DNA of 64,000 nt, taken from the NCBI RefSeq assembly GCF_000699445.3, contig NC_067198.1:31499536-31563535 (forward strand). Reading direction: 5' to 3'. Origin of the DNA: Schistosoma haematobium (lineage: Eukaryota; Platyhelminthes; Trematoda; Strigeidida; Schistosomatidae). Position 1 is the first letter of the stretch; every line of letters begins with the position of its first letter. The position numbers and the translations under genes are program-made. Positions 23,883 through 36,234 of the stretch are shown here, piece after piece. The notes under the pieces are model-generated. The model searched no databases, was not told where the DNA came from, and was given only the letters and a program-made list of their open reading frames with translations.

Positions 23883-26800
23883 TTACTTACACCTGTTACT
23901 CCTCGTGAAGGAGCATAGGTCGCTCACCAGCATTCTCCATCCAACCCTGTCCTGGGCAATCCTTTCCAGCTCCTTCCAGTTGTAATTCATCCTTTTCATA
24001 TCTGCTTCTATTATCCGACGTAATGTGTTCTTTGGCCTTCCTCTTTTCCGCTTCCCTTCAGGATTCCAAGTTAGAGCTTGCCTCGTGATGCAGTTTGACG
24101 ATTTGCGTAATGTATGTCCTATCCATTTCCATCGTCTTTTCCTAATTTCCTCTTCAGCTGGAAGTTGGTTTGTTCTCTCCCACAGAAGGCTATTGCTGAT
24201 GGTATCCGGCCAATGGATGTTGAGTATCTTGCGTAGACAGCTATTTATAAATACTTGTACTTTCTTGATTGTGGTTGTTGTAGTTCTCCAAGTTTCAGCT
24301 CCATACAGTAGAATTGCCTTGACGTTCGTATTGACGATTCTCACTTTGATATTGGTTGAAAGTTGTTTTGAGTTCCATATGTTCTTCAATTGTAGGAATG
24401 CGGCCCTTGCTTTGCCAATCCTCGCCTTTACGTCTGCATCTGAACCTCCATGTCTATCGACGATGCTTCCCAGATATGTGAAGGATTCTACATCTTCCAG
24501 AGTTTCGCCATCAAGGGTGATTGGATTGCTGTTCTCCGCTTTGAATTTGAGGACCTTGGTTTTCCCTTTGTGTATGCTGAGGCCTACTGATGCAGAGACT
24601 GCTGCTACATTGGCTGTCTTTATCTGAATCTGTTCACGTGTACGTGATAGGAGGGCTAGGTCATCTGCGAAGTCCAGATCGTCTAATTGGTTCTGAGCTG
24701 TCCATTGTATTCCGTGTTTTCCTTCAGATGTCGAGGTCTTCATAATCCAGTCGACCACCAGAAGAAAGAGGAAGGGAGAGAGTAAACAGCCTTGTCTGAC
24801 TCCGGTCCTTACTTGGAATGCATCTGTCAGCTGTCCTCCATGCACTACTTTGCACTGTAGTCCGTCGTATGAGTTCCGGATAATATTGACAATCTTCTCA
24901 GGAACTCCGTAGTGTCGAAGAAGTTTCCATAATGTCCTCCTATCTACACTGTCAAATGCCTTTTCATAATCAATGAAGTTGATGGATAGTGACGAGTTCC
25001 ACTCAACTGATTGTTCGACGATGATCCGTAGTGTTGCAATTTGGTCTGTGCACGACCGATCCTTTCGGAATCCAGCTTGTTGATCTCGAAGTTGGGCATC
25101 TACTGCATCCTTCATCCGGTTCAGCAACACCCTGTTGAAGACTTTCCCTGGTATTGACAGTAGTGTAATGCCTCTGTAGTTTTCACATTTGCTCAGATCT
25201 CCTTTCTTTGGAATCTTGATGAGGTGTCCTTCTTTCCAGTCCATTGGCACTTGTTCCTCCTCCCAAATCTTTTTGAATAGAGGGTAAAGCATGCTTGTGG
25301 TTACTTCGACGTCTGATTTCAGTGCTTCAGCTGGTATGTTGTCGGGTCCTGCTGCTTTCCCGTTCTTGATTTGTCTGACGGCCATTCTAATTTCTTCCGT
25401 CGTTGGTGGGTTGACATCTATAGGAAGATCTGTGTGTGCTGCTTCGATGTTCGGTGGATTCATTGGAGCCGGCCTATTCAGGAGTTCCTCGAAGTATTCT
25501 ACCCATCTGTTTCGCTGTTGTTGAATTTCAGTGATTGGCTTGCCTTCTTTGTCTTTGACCGGTCTCTCTGGTTTACTGTATTTCCCTGATAGTTTCTTCG
25601 TTGTATCGTAGAGCTAATTCATATTTCCTTCTCTAGCAGCTTTTTCTGCCGTCGTTGCTAATTCTTCCACGTATTTCTTCCTGTCGGCTCTAATGCTCCT
25701 CTTCACTTGCTTGTTTGCTTCTATGTATTCAGCTCATGCTTGGACTTTCTCTGCTCGTGTTCGGCTGTTGTTAATTGCTGTCTTCTTGTTCTTCCTTTCT
25801 TTGATCTTGTCCAGTGTTTCTATAGAGATCCATTCCTTATGATGGTGTTTCTTTAGGCCCAGAACCTCTTGACACGTTGAAGTCAATGTTTCTTTGATGC
25901 CTTTCCAGTTGTCCTCCATGGTAGTTTCTTCTTCCTTCAGTAGATCTTGAAAGGCTTGGAATCTGTTGTTGAGAGCTATCTTGAATTCATTGAGTTTGTC
26001 AGTATCTCGAGGGAAGGCTGTATTGAACCTTTGTATTGCTGTTTGTCCACTTGTCCAGTTTTTCTTTAGCTTCAGTTTTAAATTGGCTACAACTAGGTGG
26101 TGATCTGAAGCTACGTCAGCTCCTCTCCTGGTTCTCACATCTTCCATTGTCCTTCGGAATTTCTTATTGATGCAAATATGGTCTATCTGGTTCTCTGTAG
26201 TGTGGTCCGGTGAGATCCATGTAGCCTTGTGTATACGTTTGTGTGGAAATATTGTGCCTCCTATGACTAATTTGTTGAATGCACACAAATTTGCAAATCT
26301 TTCTCCATTTTCGTTCCTCTCTCCCAGTCCATGTCGTCCCATAATATCTTCATATCCAGTGTTGTCTATTCCGACCTTGGCATTTAGATCTCCCATCAGA
26401 ATGGTGAGGTCCTTTCTTGAGCATTTCTCTATGATTGACTGCAGCCGCTCGTAGAATTGATCTTTAATGTCGTCGTTGCTATCATTGGTGGGTGCATAAC
26501 ATTGGATAATATTCATTGTGATCCCCTCCTTCTTTGTTTTGAATGATGCTTTGATGATTCTGGATCCGTGGGATTCCCATCCTACAAGTGCATTTCGTGC
26601 TACTTTGGACAGCATTAGAGCAACTCCCTGTGTGTGTGGAGCATTGTCCTCTTCGTGACCGGAGTATAGTAGCATCTCTCCCGTAGCTAGCCTTTTCTGT
26701 CCAGCTTGGGTCCAGTGGGTTTCGCTGATTCCCAGTACTGCCAAGTTGTATCTCCTCATTTCCGTTGCTATTTGGCTGGTCTTCCCGGTTTGCCACATTG

Positions 26801-26903
26801 TTCTAACGTTCCATGTACCTATGAAAGTTGTTGCTCTGGTTGTTAGAAGGGGCATCGGCCTCGTGGCTTCCGAAGGAATTCGGCTTTCACCATGAAGCGT
26901 CAT
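23883..26903 (-). pseudogene. RTE endonuclease-reverse transcriptase ORF of element A (two in-frame stops)
   Basis: The N-terminal half is an apurinic-type endonuclease: TFIGTWNVRT (near residue 28), GISETHWTQ, MGDLNAKVG, and ASDHHLVVANL with the catalytic SDH. The C-terminal half is [35 protein letters not shown] (motif A), [18 protein letters not shown] (motif B) and [11 protein letters not shown] (motif C, FADD), then the LLYGAETW and [10 protein letters not shown]-terminal blocks. Two stops break it, a TGA at 25734-25736 and a TAG at 25614-25616, both in one frame 40 codons apart in the linker between the domains. No frameshift was found, so decay has only begun. Confidence 0.9.
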
Positions 26904-27062
26904 AATTCTTCTAAATGAAGACCTTCTAACTCTCAGGGCAGAGTTAAAATGGTTTGAATTATTTTTTCTGGTAAGCGTTTTTTTAGCGAGTTAGTTTTCT
27001 ACGGGATGGGGACGCTAACCCCATGTTGAACCCTCCTCCTTTACCCGGGCTTGGGACCGGCA

Positions 27063-27081
27063 GTAACTCTAGAAGAGCTAC
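27063..27081 (-). other. 5' UTR hairpin of RTE element A
   Basis: In the element's sense direction GTAGCTCT, loop TCT, AGAGTTAC gives eight base pairs including one G-U. The same position in the fragment at 42998-43016 has different bases that still pair. Confidence 0.7.
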
Positions 27082-27372
27082 AGGCGGAGTTTGTTGATTT
27101 ATGAACGGAGTAATTAAGGTCATTTCGTGTGCCAGATCGAATTAATGATAATTATCTACAACTAGAGAAATTAACACGAAAACAGAGAGCACGGAACAAC
27201 AAAGCAGTAATTAACAAAATATATCAATTAGGTTTACCAAAATGCGTGTGTCATGTGACACAGTGATATACTGTTGATGTTATTCAAATTAGTTAAACTT
27301 TATGGGGACGATGTTAACATAAAGTGACAGCAAGTAGGTGGTTTTACTTAGGGAATGAACTAGTAAAGATAG

Positions 27373-29434
27373 CTAAACATTTAAAGTTCCTATAATATCA
27401 TTTATGGAATGAGATACACTTACAGGTGCTAGAACATTCAATGCATTTTCAGAGGAACAGTACGCATTGATTGGGCGAACAAATAATGGGAGTGATTTTA
27501 TCGTACGGATAGATTGTGGTAGGTTATTGCAAAGTCTAGAAAATTTACAGGTAAAGTAATTCATATAAAGAGATGATTTAGAATAAGTTTGTTTCACTAG
27601 TGACAAAGAATTACAGATGTCATAATGAGAAGTTTCTGCATATTGAATCACGTGATTGGATGTACACGGTAGTTTATTAAGTAGTTTGAAGAAAAAGATA
27701 AGATTTAGTTTGAGTCTCCTCTTCCATAAAGGGTCTAGCCCAAGTTGATTACATCTAGAATTATAAGTTAAGGTACAATCGGCTCCAAGAATACGAAGTG
27801 TAAATCGTCTCTGTACTGATTGCAGCCTTGATTTATCCTTTATGCGCGCACTACTAAGAATAAACGTGCAATATTCTAGAAGTGGTCGAACACAAACTTT
27901 GTACATTAGAATACGTGACTCAGTGTTGTAAAGATTTCGAGTTATGTAACCTATTAGACGTTGAGACTTAGAGGTCTGTTTTAATATATGTTCTGTAAAC
28001 GACAAGTCTTGGGAATATCTAAATCCTAAGTCTACTACTGTATGTAACCTAGATAACACTTCTCCATTTATGGTAATGTCTAGGTTGAGTGATGTATCGC
28101 CGAAGCATATCCATCCACATTTAGCCGTATTAAGCTCCAGTTGCCATTTTAAGCACCACTGTGCTACCTTGTTAAGCTCCATGCTGATGCAATTCTGCAT
28201 ATTTTTCAGGTCATGTGGAGAAAATGAATATACTACTTTAAGATCATCTGCATATAGAAGGGGCTTACCGACACAAAAACTTTCACAAATATCATTGATA
28301 AACACTAAAAAGAGCAAAGAACCTAAGACACTACCTTGTATTACACCACTTCTAACAGGGACAGCGTTAGACAATGAAGAGTTAATTTTAACTATTTGAT
28401 GTCGATTGCTGAGAAAGGAATCAAGCCAAGCAAGCAAAGGATTTTGAACCCCATAAGATGCGAGCTTACCTATAAGAAGTTGGTGGCTAACCATATCAAA
28501 GGCTTTAGAAATGTCCAGATATAGCACTAAGACTAGATATCCTTGGCTACGTAGAGAATAGACTAAATTAAAGAAGTCAAAATGACATGTCATGCAAGAA
28601 CGATTTTTAAGAAATCCATGTTGAGTATCATTGATAAATTTTCCAGCAAGTAAATAGTTGGAAAGTTCATCACTTATAATTTTTTCCATAATCCTAGAAA
28701 TAACTGGAGTAATATTTATTGGCCGGTAATTGTTCATTTCAGTCCTATCTCCAGATTTGTAACGAGGTATGATGTACGCGGTTTTCCAACAGTAAGGGAA
28801 AGAACCTGTTTCCATAGAGAGAGAGTAAACAGCTTTAGAAGAAGAAGTGGAATATCTGGACCACTATATTTGTACAGAAAGAATGAAATCCCGTCTGCTC
28901 CATGACCCCTCGAAAGCTTAAGGGTATTTATAGCCTTATTATTTTCATGCATTTGAAGGAGATAGATTTTATTGAGTTGCTAGTCACGCACATAACTCTT
29001 GAAGCAGAGCCACTTATGATTCCTACACCATTTGCAAAAATGCCACTGAAAAGGTCGGCCATGGTTTTAGAGTCGTATATAAAAGTGCTATTATGCTGGA
29101 TGCACGGTATATCAACATTTTGAGTTGCTTTAGCGCGTTTATTAAAAAAGAGAGTTATGTTTTGTACCTTTGAGTTTGTATTAAGTGCTAGTATCTCCTC
29201 ATTAATGGCTTTTAACCTATGTTTCTCTTTAATTTGATTAAAAATTATTATTATTTGTGCAACTGCCGTGAAGTCGTTTGACTTAAAATAACGATTCTGT
29301 AGGCGTCTTAGCTTATTACGATATTTAGCTGGTATATATAATTCGTAAGGTTTGCTAAACCTGTACGTTTTAAGAGGTACACAAGAATCTAAACAAGAGT
29401 TAACGATCATATAGAATTCGTCGATAGCATCCAT
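27373..29434 (-). pseudogene. CR1-like reverse transcriptase, broken by frameshifts
   Basis: Three overlapping frames make up one RT: 29434-28928 (linker), 28952-28734, and the main 480-residue frame 28815-27373. The main frame has the RT order: YIIPRYKSGDRTEMNNYRPI, LYLDISKAFDMVSH (motif A), VRSGVIQGSVLGSLLF (motif B), LLYADDLKVVY (motif C, catalytic YADD) and a C-terminal thumb (RSRLQSVQRRF-like). The catalytic residues are kept although the N-terminal part is frameshifted. It sits on the strand opposite the surrounding Gypsy copy. Confidence 0.85.
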
Positions 29435-29951
29435 GAGGCTATTACATGAAAAAAGTTATCCCAATCTGAAATTTTAATCAGTGAATGCAGGAGGTCCCAG
29501 TCAGCATGCTTATAGTCTCTATATTGACATATTTTTCGAATGGGTTCGTTATAAGAGGGATAGATAGGGAGAGTGTAGACTACTATCTTATGGTCACTGC
29601 TTTCAAATTCACCGTATACTTTTACAGATAGTGGGATAACATCTCTACTAAATATTAGATCGAGTATACTATCCCCTCTAGTTGCGGTACGAACCTACTG
29701 TGACTAGCAGGGCATGTTAGTGATTGCCGAGAACTCATCATTACATGAGTGACAACTACCGGTACTGCAGTTAATCCCAGGATAGTTGAAATCCCCAGTG
29801 ATAACCTTAGCATTAAATTTTAGAGCAGATGCATGTATGAATGGATTGATAATAAGATCATTCCCATTATTCGAACTATCTGGAGCTCTGTATATACATT
29901 CAAGGAGTAGACTATGATTCAGGGTGTTGGCTGATATCCAGACTGATTGAT

Positions 29952-30033
29952 GTACTATCTATTTTTTATAAAAATGTCTTCCAAAAATACTATGTCAAGT
30001 TTACCGCAAACGCTGTCCGTGAAGGCTCTTAAT
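29952..30033 (+). repeat. Continuation of Gypsy copy 2 after the nested insertion
   Basis: TGTACTATCTATTTT to GTCCGTGAAGGCTCTTAATC matches copy 1 at 1776-1861 with a few changes. It then diverges, marking the 3' end of this truncated copy. It shows that 23647-29951 was inserted into a continuous Gypsy sequence. Confidence 0.8.
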
Positions 30034-30200
30034 CACTATGCAGTTCGCAATCTGTTATAAATGGAAAAGTATACTGCTATTAATAGTAAATAGAATAATG
30101 CATCCATTTTTATATACGCTTCATGTAATACAAACCAAGGAAAAGTCAATGTTAAGTCCCAAATACCGATGGATGACACTGAAATAAGAAATTAAAAAAC
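30034..30200. other. Short unassigned spacer
   Basis: AT-rich sequence between the end of Gypsy copy 2 and a SINE. Nothing recognised. Confidence 0.4.
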
Positions 30201-30345
30201 GTCTTGGTTTCGAGTCCCACACGCGGTTTAGTGAAGGCGCACCGCTGAGGAGTCCATATTAGGACGAAACGGCCGTTCAGTGCTTTCAGGTCTTTCATGA
30301 TGATCTAGCTTTAATCGACTTATGAAACCAACTATTAAATTACTA
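30200..30345 (+). repeat. SINE 3' half with hammerhead, plus strand
   Basis: Begins in the B-box region (TGGTTTCGAGTCCCAC) and carries a complete-looking hammerhead at 30239-30283: GCACCG, CTGAGGA, stem II GTCC/GGAC, GAAA, CGGCCG stem III, GTT cleavage triplet and CAGTGC. One stem I mismatch (C opposite A). It ends with TGATCTAGCTTTAATCGAC. The A-box part of the head is missing. Confidence 0.75.
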
Positions 30346-30557
30346 CAACCTCCGAAAACTCCTATTCGGAAAACTACAAAATATCGATACTTTATTGATT
30401 ATGATCTCTTTTGTGCATGATATTTTATCTCTGTGGCTCACGATTAAAATATAAACCTACATTGTTAACATGATGATATGTATTTATATGATGCTTATTG
30501 GTACAAAATTAAATTCTTGATATTTCTTAATTTAATGTATATTGCTTGTTCATAGAA

Positions 30558-33252
30558 GCACAAAATGCACTTATAGGACGGGAATCTCATGGACCAAGGA
30601 TCATCAAAGCTTCCTTCACAACAAAGAAAGCGGGCATTTCAATGAACATCATCCAATGCTATGCGCCTGCCAACGACTACAATGAAAACGCTAAAGATCA
30701 ATTCTACAATAGGCTGCAGTCAATCATCGAGAAGTGCCCAACAAAGGACCTGACCATTCTGATGGGAGATTTCAATGCCAAGGTTGGAACGGACAACACT
30801 GGATATGAAGACATCATGGGACGACACGGACTGGGAGAAAGGAACGGAAATGGTGAGAGATTTGAAAACCTATGTGCCTTCAATAAACTGGTCATAGGCG
30901 GCACCATATTCCCACATAAGCACATTCACAAAACCACATGGACTTCACCGGATCACACTACACAAAACCAAATCGACCATATCTGCTTCAACAAAACGTT
31001 CAGGAGGATGATGGAAGACGTGAGAACCAAGAGAGGAGCTGATATAGCATCAGACCATCACTTGCTGGTCGCCAAGATGAAATTGAAACTCAAGAAGCAT
31101 TGGACAATGAGGCGGACAATATCACAAAAGTTCGATACGGCCTTTCTTCAGGATACTAACAAACTCAACAAATTCCAGATACTCTTCAGCAATAAGTTCC
31201 AGGCCTTTCATGATCTACTCAATGGAGAAGGAACTACTATGGAGAGCAACTGGAAGGGGATCAAAGAAGTAATCACTTCAACATGTCATAAGGTTCTGGG
31301 TCACAAGAAGCACCATCACAAGGAATGGATCACTGTTGATACACTGGATAAGATTCAAGAAATGAGGAACAAGAAGGCAGCAATCAATACCAGCCGAACA
31401 AGAGCAGAAAAAGCCAAGGCACAAGCTGAATACCCAGAAGTAAACAAACAAGTGAAAAGGAGAATCAGGACCGATTTTACCAACAACGGCGGAAAAGGCT
31501 TCAAGAGAAGGGAACATGAGACAACTGTATGACACGACAAAGAAACTCTCTGGAAATCGCCGCAAACCAGAACGACCAGTGAAAAGCAAGGAAGGCGAGG
31601 TAATCATCAACATTGAAGAGCAACAAAACAGGTGGGTAGAACACTTCAAAGAACTCTTGAATCGACCAGCTCCACTGAATCCACCCAACATCGAAGCAGC
31701 ACCCATGGACCTCCCAATCAATGTTGGCCCACCAACAATTGAAGAGATAAGCATGGCCATCAGACAAATCAAGAGTGGCAAAGCAGCAGGACCAGACAAC
31801 ATCCCAGCAGAGGCACTGAAAGAAGACGTAGCGGCAACTGCAAAGATACTCCACATTCTCTTCAATAAGATTTGGCATGAGGAACAAGTACCAACAGACT
31901 GGAAAGAAGGACCTCTGATCAAAATACCGAAGAAAGGCGATCTCAGCAGCTGTGATAACTACAGGGGCATCACTCTTCTCTCAATATCGGGAAATGTCTT
32001 CAACAGGGTATTGTTAAACAGGATGAAGGACTGCGTAGACGCCCAACTTCGTGACCAACAGGCAGGATTCCGTAAGGATAGATCGTGTACAGACCAAATC
32101 GCAACTCTACGGATCATTGTGGGATAATCAATTGAATGGAATTCATCACTCTACATCAACTTCATTGACTAAGAAAAAGCATTTGATAGTGTGGAAAGAA
32201 CAACACTATGGAAACTTCTTCGACACTACGGCCAGCCTCGGAAGATAGTCAATATCATACGGAATTCCTATGATGGATTAAACTGCAAAGTCGTGCACGG
32301 AGGACAGTTGACAAGCTTGTTCGAAGTAAAGACCGGTGTTAGGCAAGGTTGCTTACTCTCACCCTTTCTCTTTCTCTTGGTGATCGACTGGATCATGAAG
32401 ACGACAACATCTGAAGGGAAGCATGGTATACAATGGACATCTAGGATGCAGTTGGACGATCTAGACTTCGCAGATGATCTGGCCCTTCTATCCCAAACGC
32501 AACAACAAATGCAGGAGAAGATGAACATTGTAGCAGCAGCCTCAGCAGCAATAGGTCTCAATATACACAAAGGGAAAAGCAGGATTCGCCGATACAACAC
32601 AGAATGCACCAATCCAATCACAATTGACGGAGAAGATTTGGAAGATGTAAAAACCTTTACGTATCTGGGCAGCATCATTGATGAACATGGTGGATCTGAT
32701 GCAGATGTGAAGGCGCCGATCGGTAAAGCAAGAGCAGCTTATTTACAACTGAGGAACGTCTGGAACTCAAAGCAACTGTCAACCAACACCAAGGTCAGGA
32801 TTTTCAATACAAATGTCAAGACAGTTCTACTATATGGGGCGGAAACCTGGAGAACTACAAAAGCCATCATCCAGAAAATACAGGTGTTTATTAACAGTTG
32901 TCTACGCAAAATACTTCATATTCGTTGGCCGGACACTATTAGCAACAACCAACTGTGGGAGAGAACAAACCAGATCCCAGAGGAGGAAGAAATCAGGAAG
33001 AAGCGCTGGAAGTGGGTAGGACACACATTGAGGAAAGCACACAACTGCGTCACAAGACAAGCCCTCACATGGAATCCTGAAGGTCAAAGGAAAATGGGAA
33101 GACCAAAGAACACATTACGCCGAGAAATGGAGATAGACATGAGAAAAATGAACAAGAATTGGAAGGAACTAGAAAAGAAGGCGGAGGACAGAGTGGATTG
33201 GAGAATGCTGGTCGGTGGCCTATGCTCCATTAGGAGTAACAGGCGTAATTAA
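30558..33252 (+). pseudogene. RTE endonuclease-RT of element B (deletion and stops)
   Basis: Endonuclease 30558-31532 (MGDFNAKVG, ASDHHLLVAKM). A small deletion of about 20 bp near 31465-31490, compared with element A, shifts the frame. RT resumes at 31516-32127 ([19 protein letters not shown]) and meets a TAA at about 32125 and another at about 32170, where motif A reads FID, stop, EKAFD in place of FIDYEKAFD. It then continues at 32191-33252 ([37 protein letters not shown]). The active-site FADD is kept, but the element cannot make a whole protein. Confidence 0.9.
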
Positions 33253-33264
33253 GTAAGTAATTAA
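30558..33264 (+). mobile_element. RTE-clade (SR2-like) retrotransposon B, 5'-truncated
   Basis: Bounded by a perfect 14-bp direct repeat, GCTTGTTCATAGAA, at 30544-30557 and 33265-33278. It starts within the endonuclease (QNALIGRESHGPRIIK), about 130 residues into the ORF, and ends with a TAAGTAAG-type tail. It is related to element A but not a copy of it. It is transcriptionally opposite to element A. Confidence 0.92.
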
Positions 33265-33278
33265 GCTTGTTCATAGAA

Positions 33279-33425
33279 TGAATGATATAGTCAAATTAAT
33301 AGGTGTTCAAAGAAACTTCAGTTCAGTTTTCTACTCAATGACTTATTATGTATTTTTATTATAATAAACAAACCATCTGATGTCCACTTGCGCAAGATCA
33401 TGAATTGATTGAAGTTAAAATTTAA
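33279..33425. other. Short AT-rich spacer
   Basis: Non-coding sequence downstream of the target duplication. Nothing recognised. Confidence 0.4.
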
Positions 33426-33429
33426 CACC

Positions 33430-33595
33430 TTTGAATGCTGGCTCGGTGGTCTAGAGGTTAAGCGTTCACTCGTGGGACGGAAGGTTCTAGGTTCGAGTAC
33501 CGCATCCGAGACCGTGGATGCGCTCTGCTGAGAAGTTCATAATGTGACGAAATGGCCATCCAATGCTTCCCATGGTGATTTTACCGAATGAAGAA
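33430..33595 (+). repeat. tRNA-headed SINE, plus strand
   Basis: A-box-like GGTGGTCTAGAGGTTAAGCG, B box GGTTCGAGTACC, then GCTCTGCTGAGAAGTTC and GACGAAATGGCCATCC. The hammerhead core has CTGAGAA in place of CTGAGGA, so cleavage is unlikely. The head is among the better kept ones in the window. Confidence 0.85.
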
Positions 33596-33599
33596 AATT

Positions 33600-34720
33600 A
33601 CTTTCTAAATCGTTTTTTGGTCAGATAATAATTAAACCAATATACAATGAATATTTTTCGGCTGAATAAGAAAAAATAACCAGTAAGTTAGGTTACGTAA
33701 AATTATGCAAAATATAAAACAGACTGAACAATTAACTATTATAACGGCCGGTGTTTCTTCGTCTACACGAATGGGATGTTAATTTGCCTTAGACGAATAT
33801 CTACATAAGATTCCCTCCCAGTGTCTATTTCACAGGACTTCAACACAATTCGGATCAAGAACATATGACTAGAGGTACTAGAACGTAAATATATTTCCAC
33901 ACCACAATCTGACACGACCCAACAACACCCAATGATAATAAGGATAGGAGAATATATAACTCATCTAACGCCTGTCAGACTATCTACAAGTCTAACTAAG
34001 CAAACAACCAATCGTTATCATTCTCGTCCGCATATCACTAACATAAGTGAGATTCATAAATTGTGATGCCAGGAGACTTTCGAAAAGTGTTAAGCTGGGT
34101 AGCATTTTGTTAGAAGCCATTCAAATACTTATAAGATAATTTATATCATCAGCCTATATCAGTTGAATAACATTAGAGAAGCTAGTAGACCGTGATATTT
34201 AAGAAGTTTTTAAATGTAACCACATCCAGAGTTGAACACAATATCATCGAAGAATGAATTACTTTTTTGACATAATCAATCTTACAAGTATCTACAGCTA
34301 CAGATTTTTTAATTCAGAGTGAATCAAGTATCTAATGCCATCAGAATCAGAGTAATACTATATCTAACATCAGATCATCATAAAAATCATCTTTCAAATC
34401 CTATCAAAATCAATCAAGTGAACTTTCTAGTGCATATCAAAGCTCAATATTGTTAGGTGTTATTCATGTTTGATTAATATATTGATTGATGATGATGTGA
34501 ATTGAGAGAGGTGTTTAGAAGATATATCAGAAGGCATTTCAAGATGAATTAACTCCTAAGTTTTGAATTCATTCTGCTGATCCCTACATTAGTCACATTG
34601 GGTGATGATACACGTAAATCTTAATTTATTTCATAAAGTACTGAGCTAGCCAATCCATGAAAATCAATTTGCCGGTTTATAAGTATTTTGAAAAAGCATT
34701 TTCTGGTTATTAGTTGTGAC
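33600..34720. other. Non-coding AT-rich DNA
   Basis: No gene or classified repeat seen. Confidence 0.45.
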
Positions 34721-34724
34721 TTTT

Positions 34725-35150
34725 AGCCTGGCTAATCATCACATGATTTATTCACCAATCAGAACACGACTAATACAATCTTAACACTGTGCCAAACCAA
34801 TGACGTATCGACCGGTATGAGCAGCCTAGTGTCATTATTGGTACTTTTTCACCCTAGCCCTACCAGTTGGGTTCAGAACATCAATAATAGCATCCCATGT
34901 ACGAGTCATTTATTTCAAACATACCTGGTTTATGTACAAGCCAAACTGACCACATCACACCATAAAATAGGAAATAACATTTGTACAAGATCTAGACAAA
35001 AGTGTCTGTGATTGTGGGAGACGGTAATTAATAAAGTGGGTATAACTTAAGAATAGTAAATCGTATAATAATAGTCTATAGGCTGAAATAAAACTTATAA
35101 TAAGAGGAATATGTATATACATAATCCATCTACTTAATAGCTATACAATC
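34725..35150. repeat. Dispersed repeat of unknown class, copy 2
   Basis: Related to 13975-14395 in the same orientation (TCATTTATTTCAAACATACC, AAACTGACCACATCACACC, GTAATTAATA, CGTATAATAATAG). It is diverged, by eye around a fifth to a quarter of positions. No coding content. Confidence 0.55.
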
Positions 35151-35561
35151 AGAATATATGAATAATATTTGTCCATAAATAGATCTCAGAAGTAACCTAT
35201 AATTTAACCTTCACTAGGATATAACAGTAGTTAGATGGTGGTTGAGGATTATTCAGTTTTAAGATAGTTTCAGTTATGTACTTATTATGATATCTGAACC
35301 CTAGAAGCTAATAAATAACGAGCAATATTTTCGTCCCAGTATGGGATTCCTAAAAGATGAACACCAACTCACTGTTATATCCTTACCATTTAAATTTATG
35401 TCCGTACTAGGATAAACTAAATGACCGTAACTTCCCAGGATTTTAATGGTTCATCAACTTTTGCCAATTTGTGGTAAAATATGTCACGAAATACTAATAT
35501 TGGTTTATTTGTTTAGTTTAGTTAAAGTTTTCGCTTTTCCATAGATATTTTCTTAAAACTG

Positions 35562-35583
35562 AATAATAATAATAATAATAATG
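35562..35583. repeat. Short AAT microsatellite
   Basis: About seven AAT units in AT-rich non-coding DNA. Confidence 0.8.
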
Positions 35584-35924
35584 AGACAGAATGATTGAGT
35601 GTAATGAAATTATAGACTCATTTTTAGTATTTAAAATAAACATGCTGTATTTTGTTTTGATTTTAATTGATTAAACAAAAATAAACAAAATTTCATTATT
35701 ATTTTCATTAGAAAAAACAACAACAGATGATGTTTTGATGTAACTCACATTATTCAAAAAGTATCATTAAAGGTCAACATGTCTGGATGGTATGAACATG
35801 CATATGATACAATGTGTAAAATAAAGTGATTTTAAAAATAAAGTAGTTTGAATAAACAACTAAACATCCTCAAAACTCAAATATAATAAATCAACATATT
35901 TTTACACTTGAACTCATGTTGTAG

Positions 35925-36195
35925 TAAACGAGAACACAAGTGGGAATAATCAAATTTATTTTAATACAATATTACAGAACAATGTGGTAAAATCTGAGAA
36001 CTATATAATAAATACTTCATTTGAAAAATGTTAATCAATAGTCTCAGACTTTATTATCCCTTCGTTTCCACACCAATCATTCTCTGTTCTCGTTCTCTTT
36101 TCTTCGATCTTCTTAACCTTCTGCCTCCAGGTATTTCACTTTCGATTGATGATACATACTATTTATATCTGTCTACATCAGTAGCAAATAAGTTT
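35925..36195. repeat. Dispersed repeat of unknown class (related to 58490-58790)
   Basis: Shares an ordered set of short blocks with 58490-58790: GAGAACACAAGTGGG versus AGAACACGGGTGGGG, CTTCGATCTTCTTAACCTTCTG versus TTGATCTTCGCCATCTTCTG, and TACTATTTATATC versus TACTACTTATATC. No ORF. Strongly diverged, class unknown. Confidence 0.45.
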
Positions 36196-36234
36196 GATTG
36201 TCCCCAATGGTGTTCTCATTTATAAGAAGTGTTT

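Larger units (their letters stand above)
23876..27091 (-). mobile_element. RTE-clade (SR2-like) retrotransposon A, nearly full length
   Basis: 3216 bp on the minus strand, from a 5' UTR with a strong hairpin (27081-27063) to a 3' tail of TAAG repeats (23876-23890). It is flanked by an 11-bp direct repeat TGTTGATTTAT at 23865-23875 and 27092-27102, which is the target-site duplication and places the insertion inside the 3' UTR of the CR1-like element. The single long frame, 26903-23883 (1007 codons), is interrupted by only two stop codons. It is the youngest layer of a three-level nest. Confidence 0.9.
23646..29951 (-). mobile_element. CR1-like (SR1-type) non-LTR retrotransposon, 5'-truncated and split by an RTE insertion
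   Basis: On the minus strand the 5' end lies inside the endonuclease domain (VITGDFNYPGI near 29810, then FESSDHKIVVY near 29600). RT follows at 29434-27373, then a 3' UTR at 27372-27103 that continues at 23875-23646 on the far side of an inserted RTE element. The endonuclease has in-frame stops and the RT has frameshifts near 28930 and 28815. Length without the insert is about 3.1 kb. Confidence 0.8.

Noticed and set aside
24025..24627. 200-residue plus-strand ORF and similar ones at 26167-26454 and 31278-31922
   Set aside because: Antisense shadows of the RTE reverse transcriptase and endonuclease.
27040..27091. Hepatitis-delta-like ribozyme at the RTE 5' end
   Set aside because: The hairpin is clear, but I could not lay out the full double pseudoknot by eye, so only a structured element is claimed.
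33430..33520. Possible tRNA gene
   Set aside because: Has A and B boxes but poor cloverleaf arms and continues into the SINE body, so it is a tRNA-derived head.
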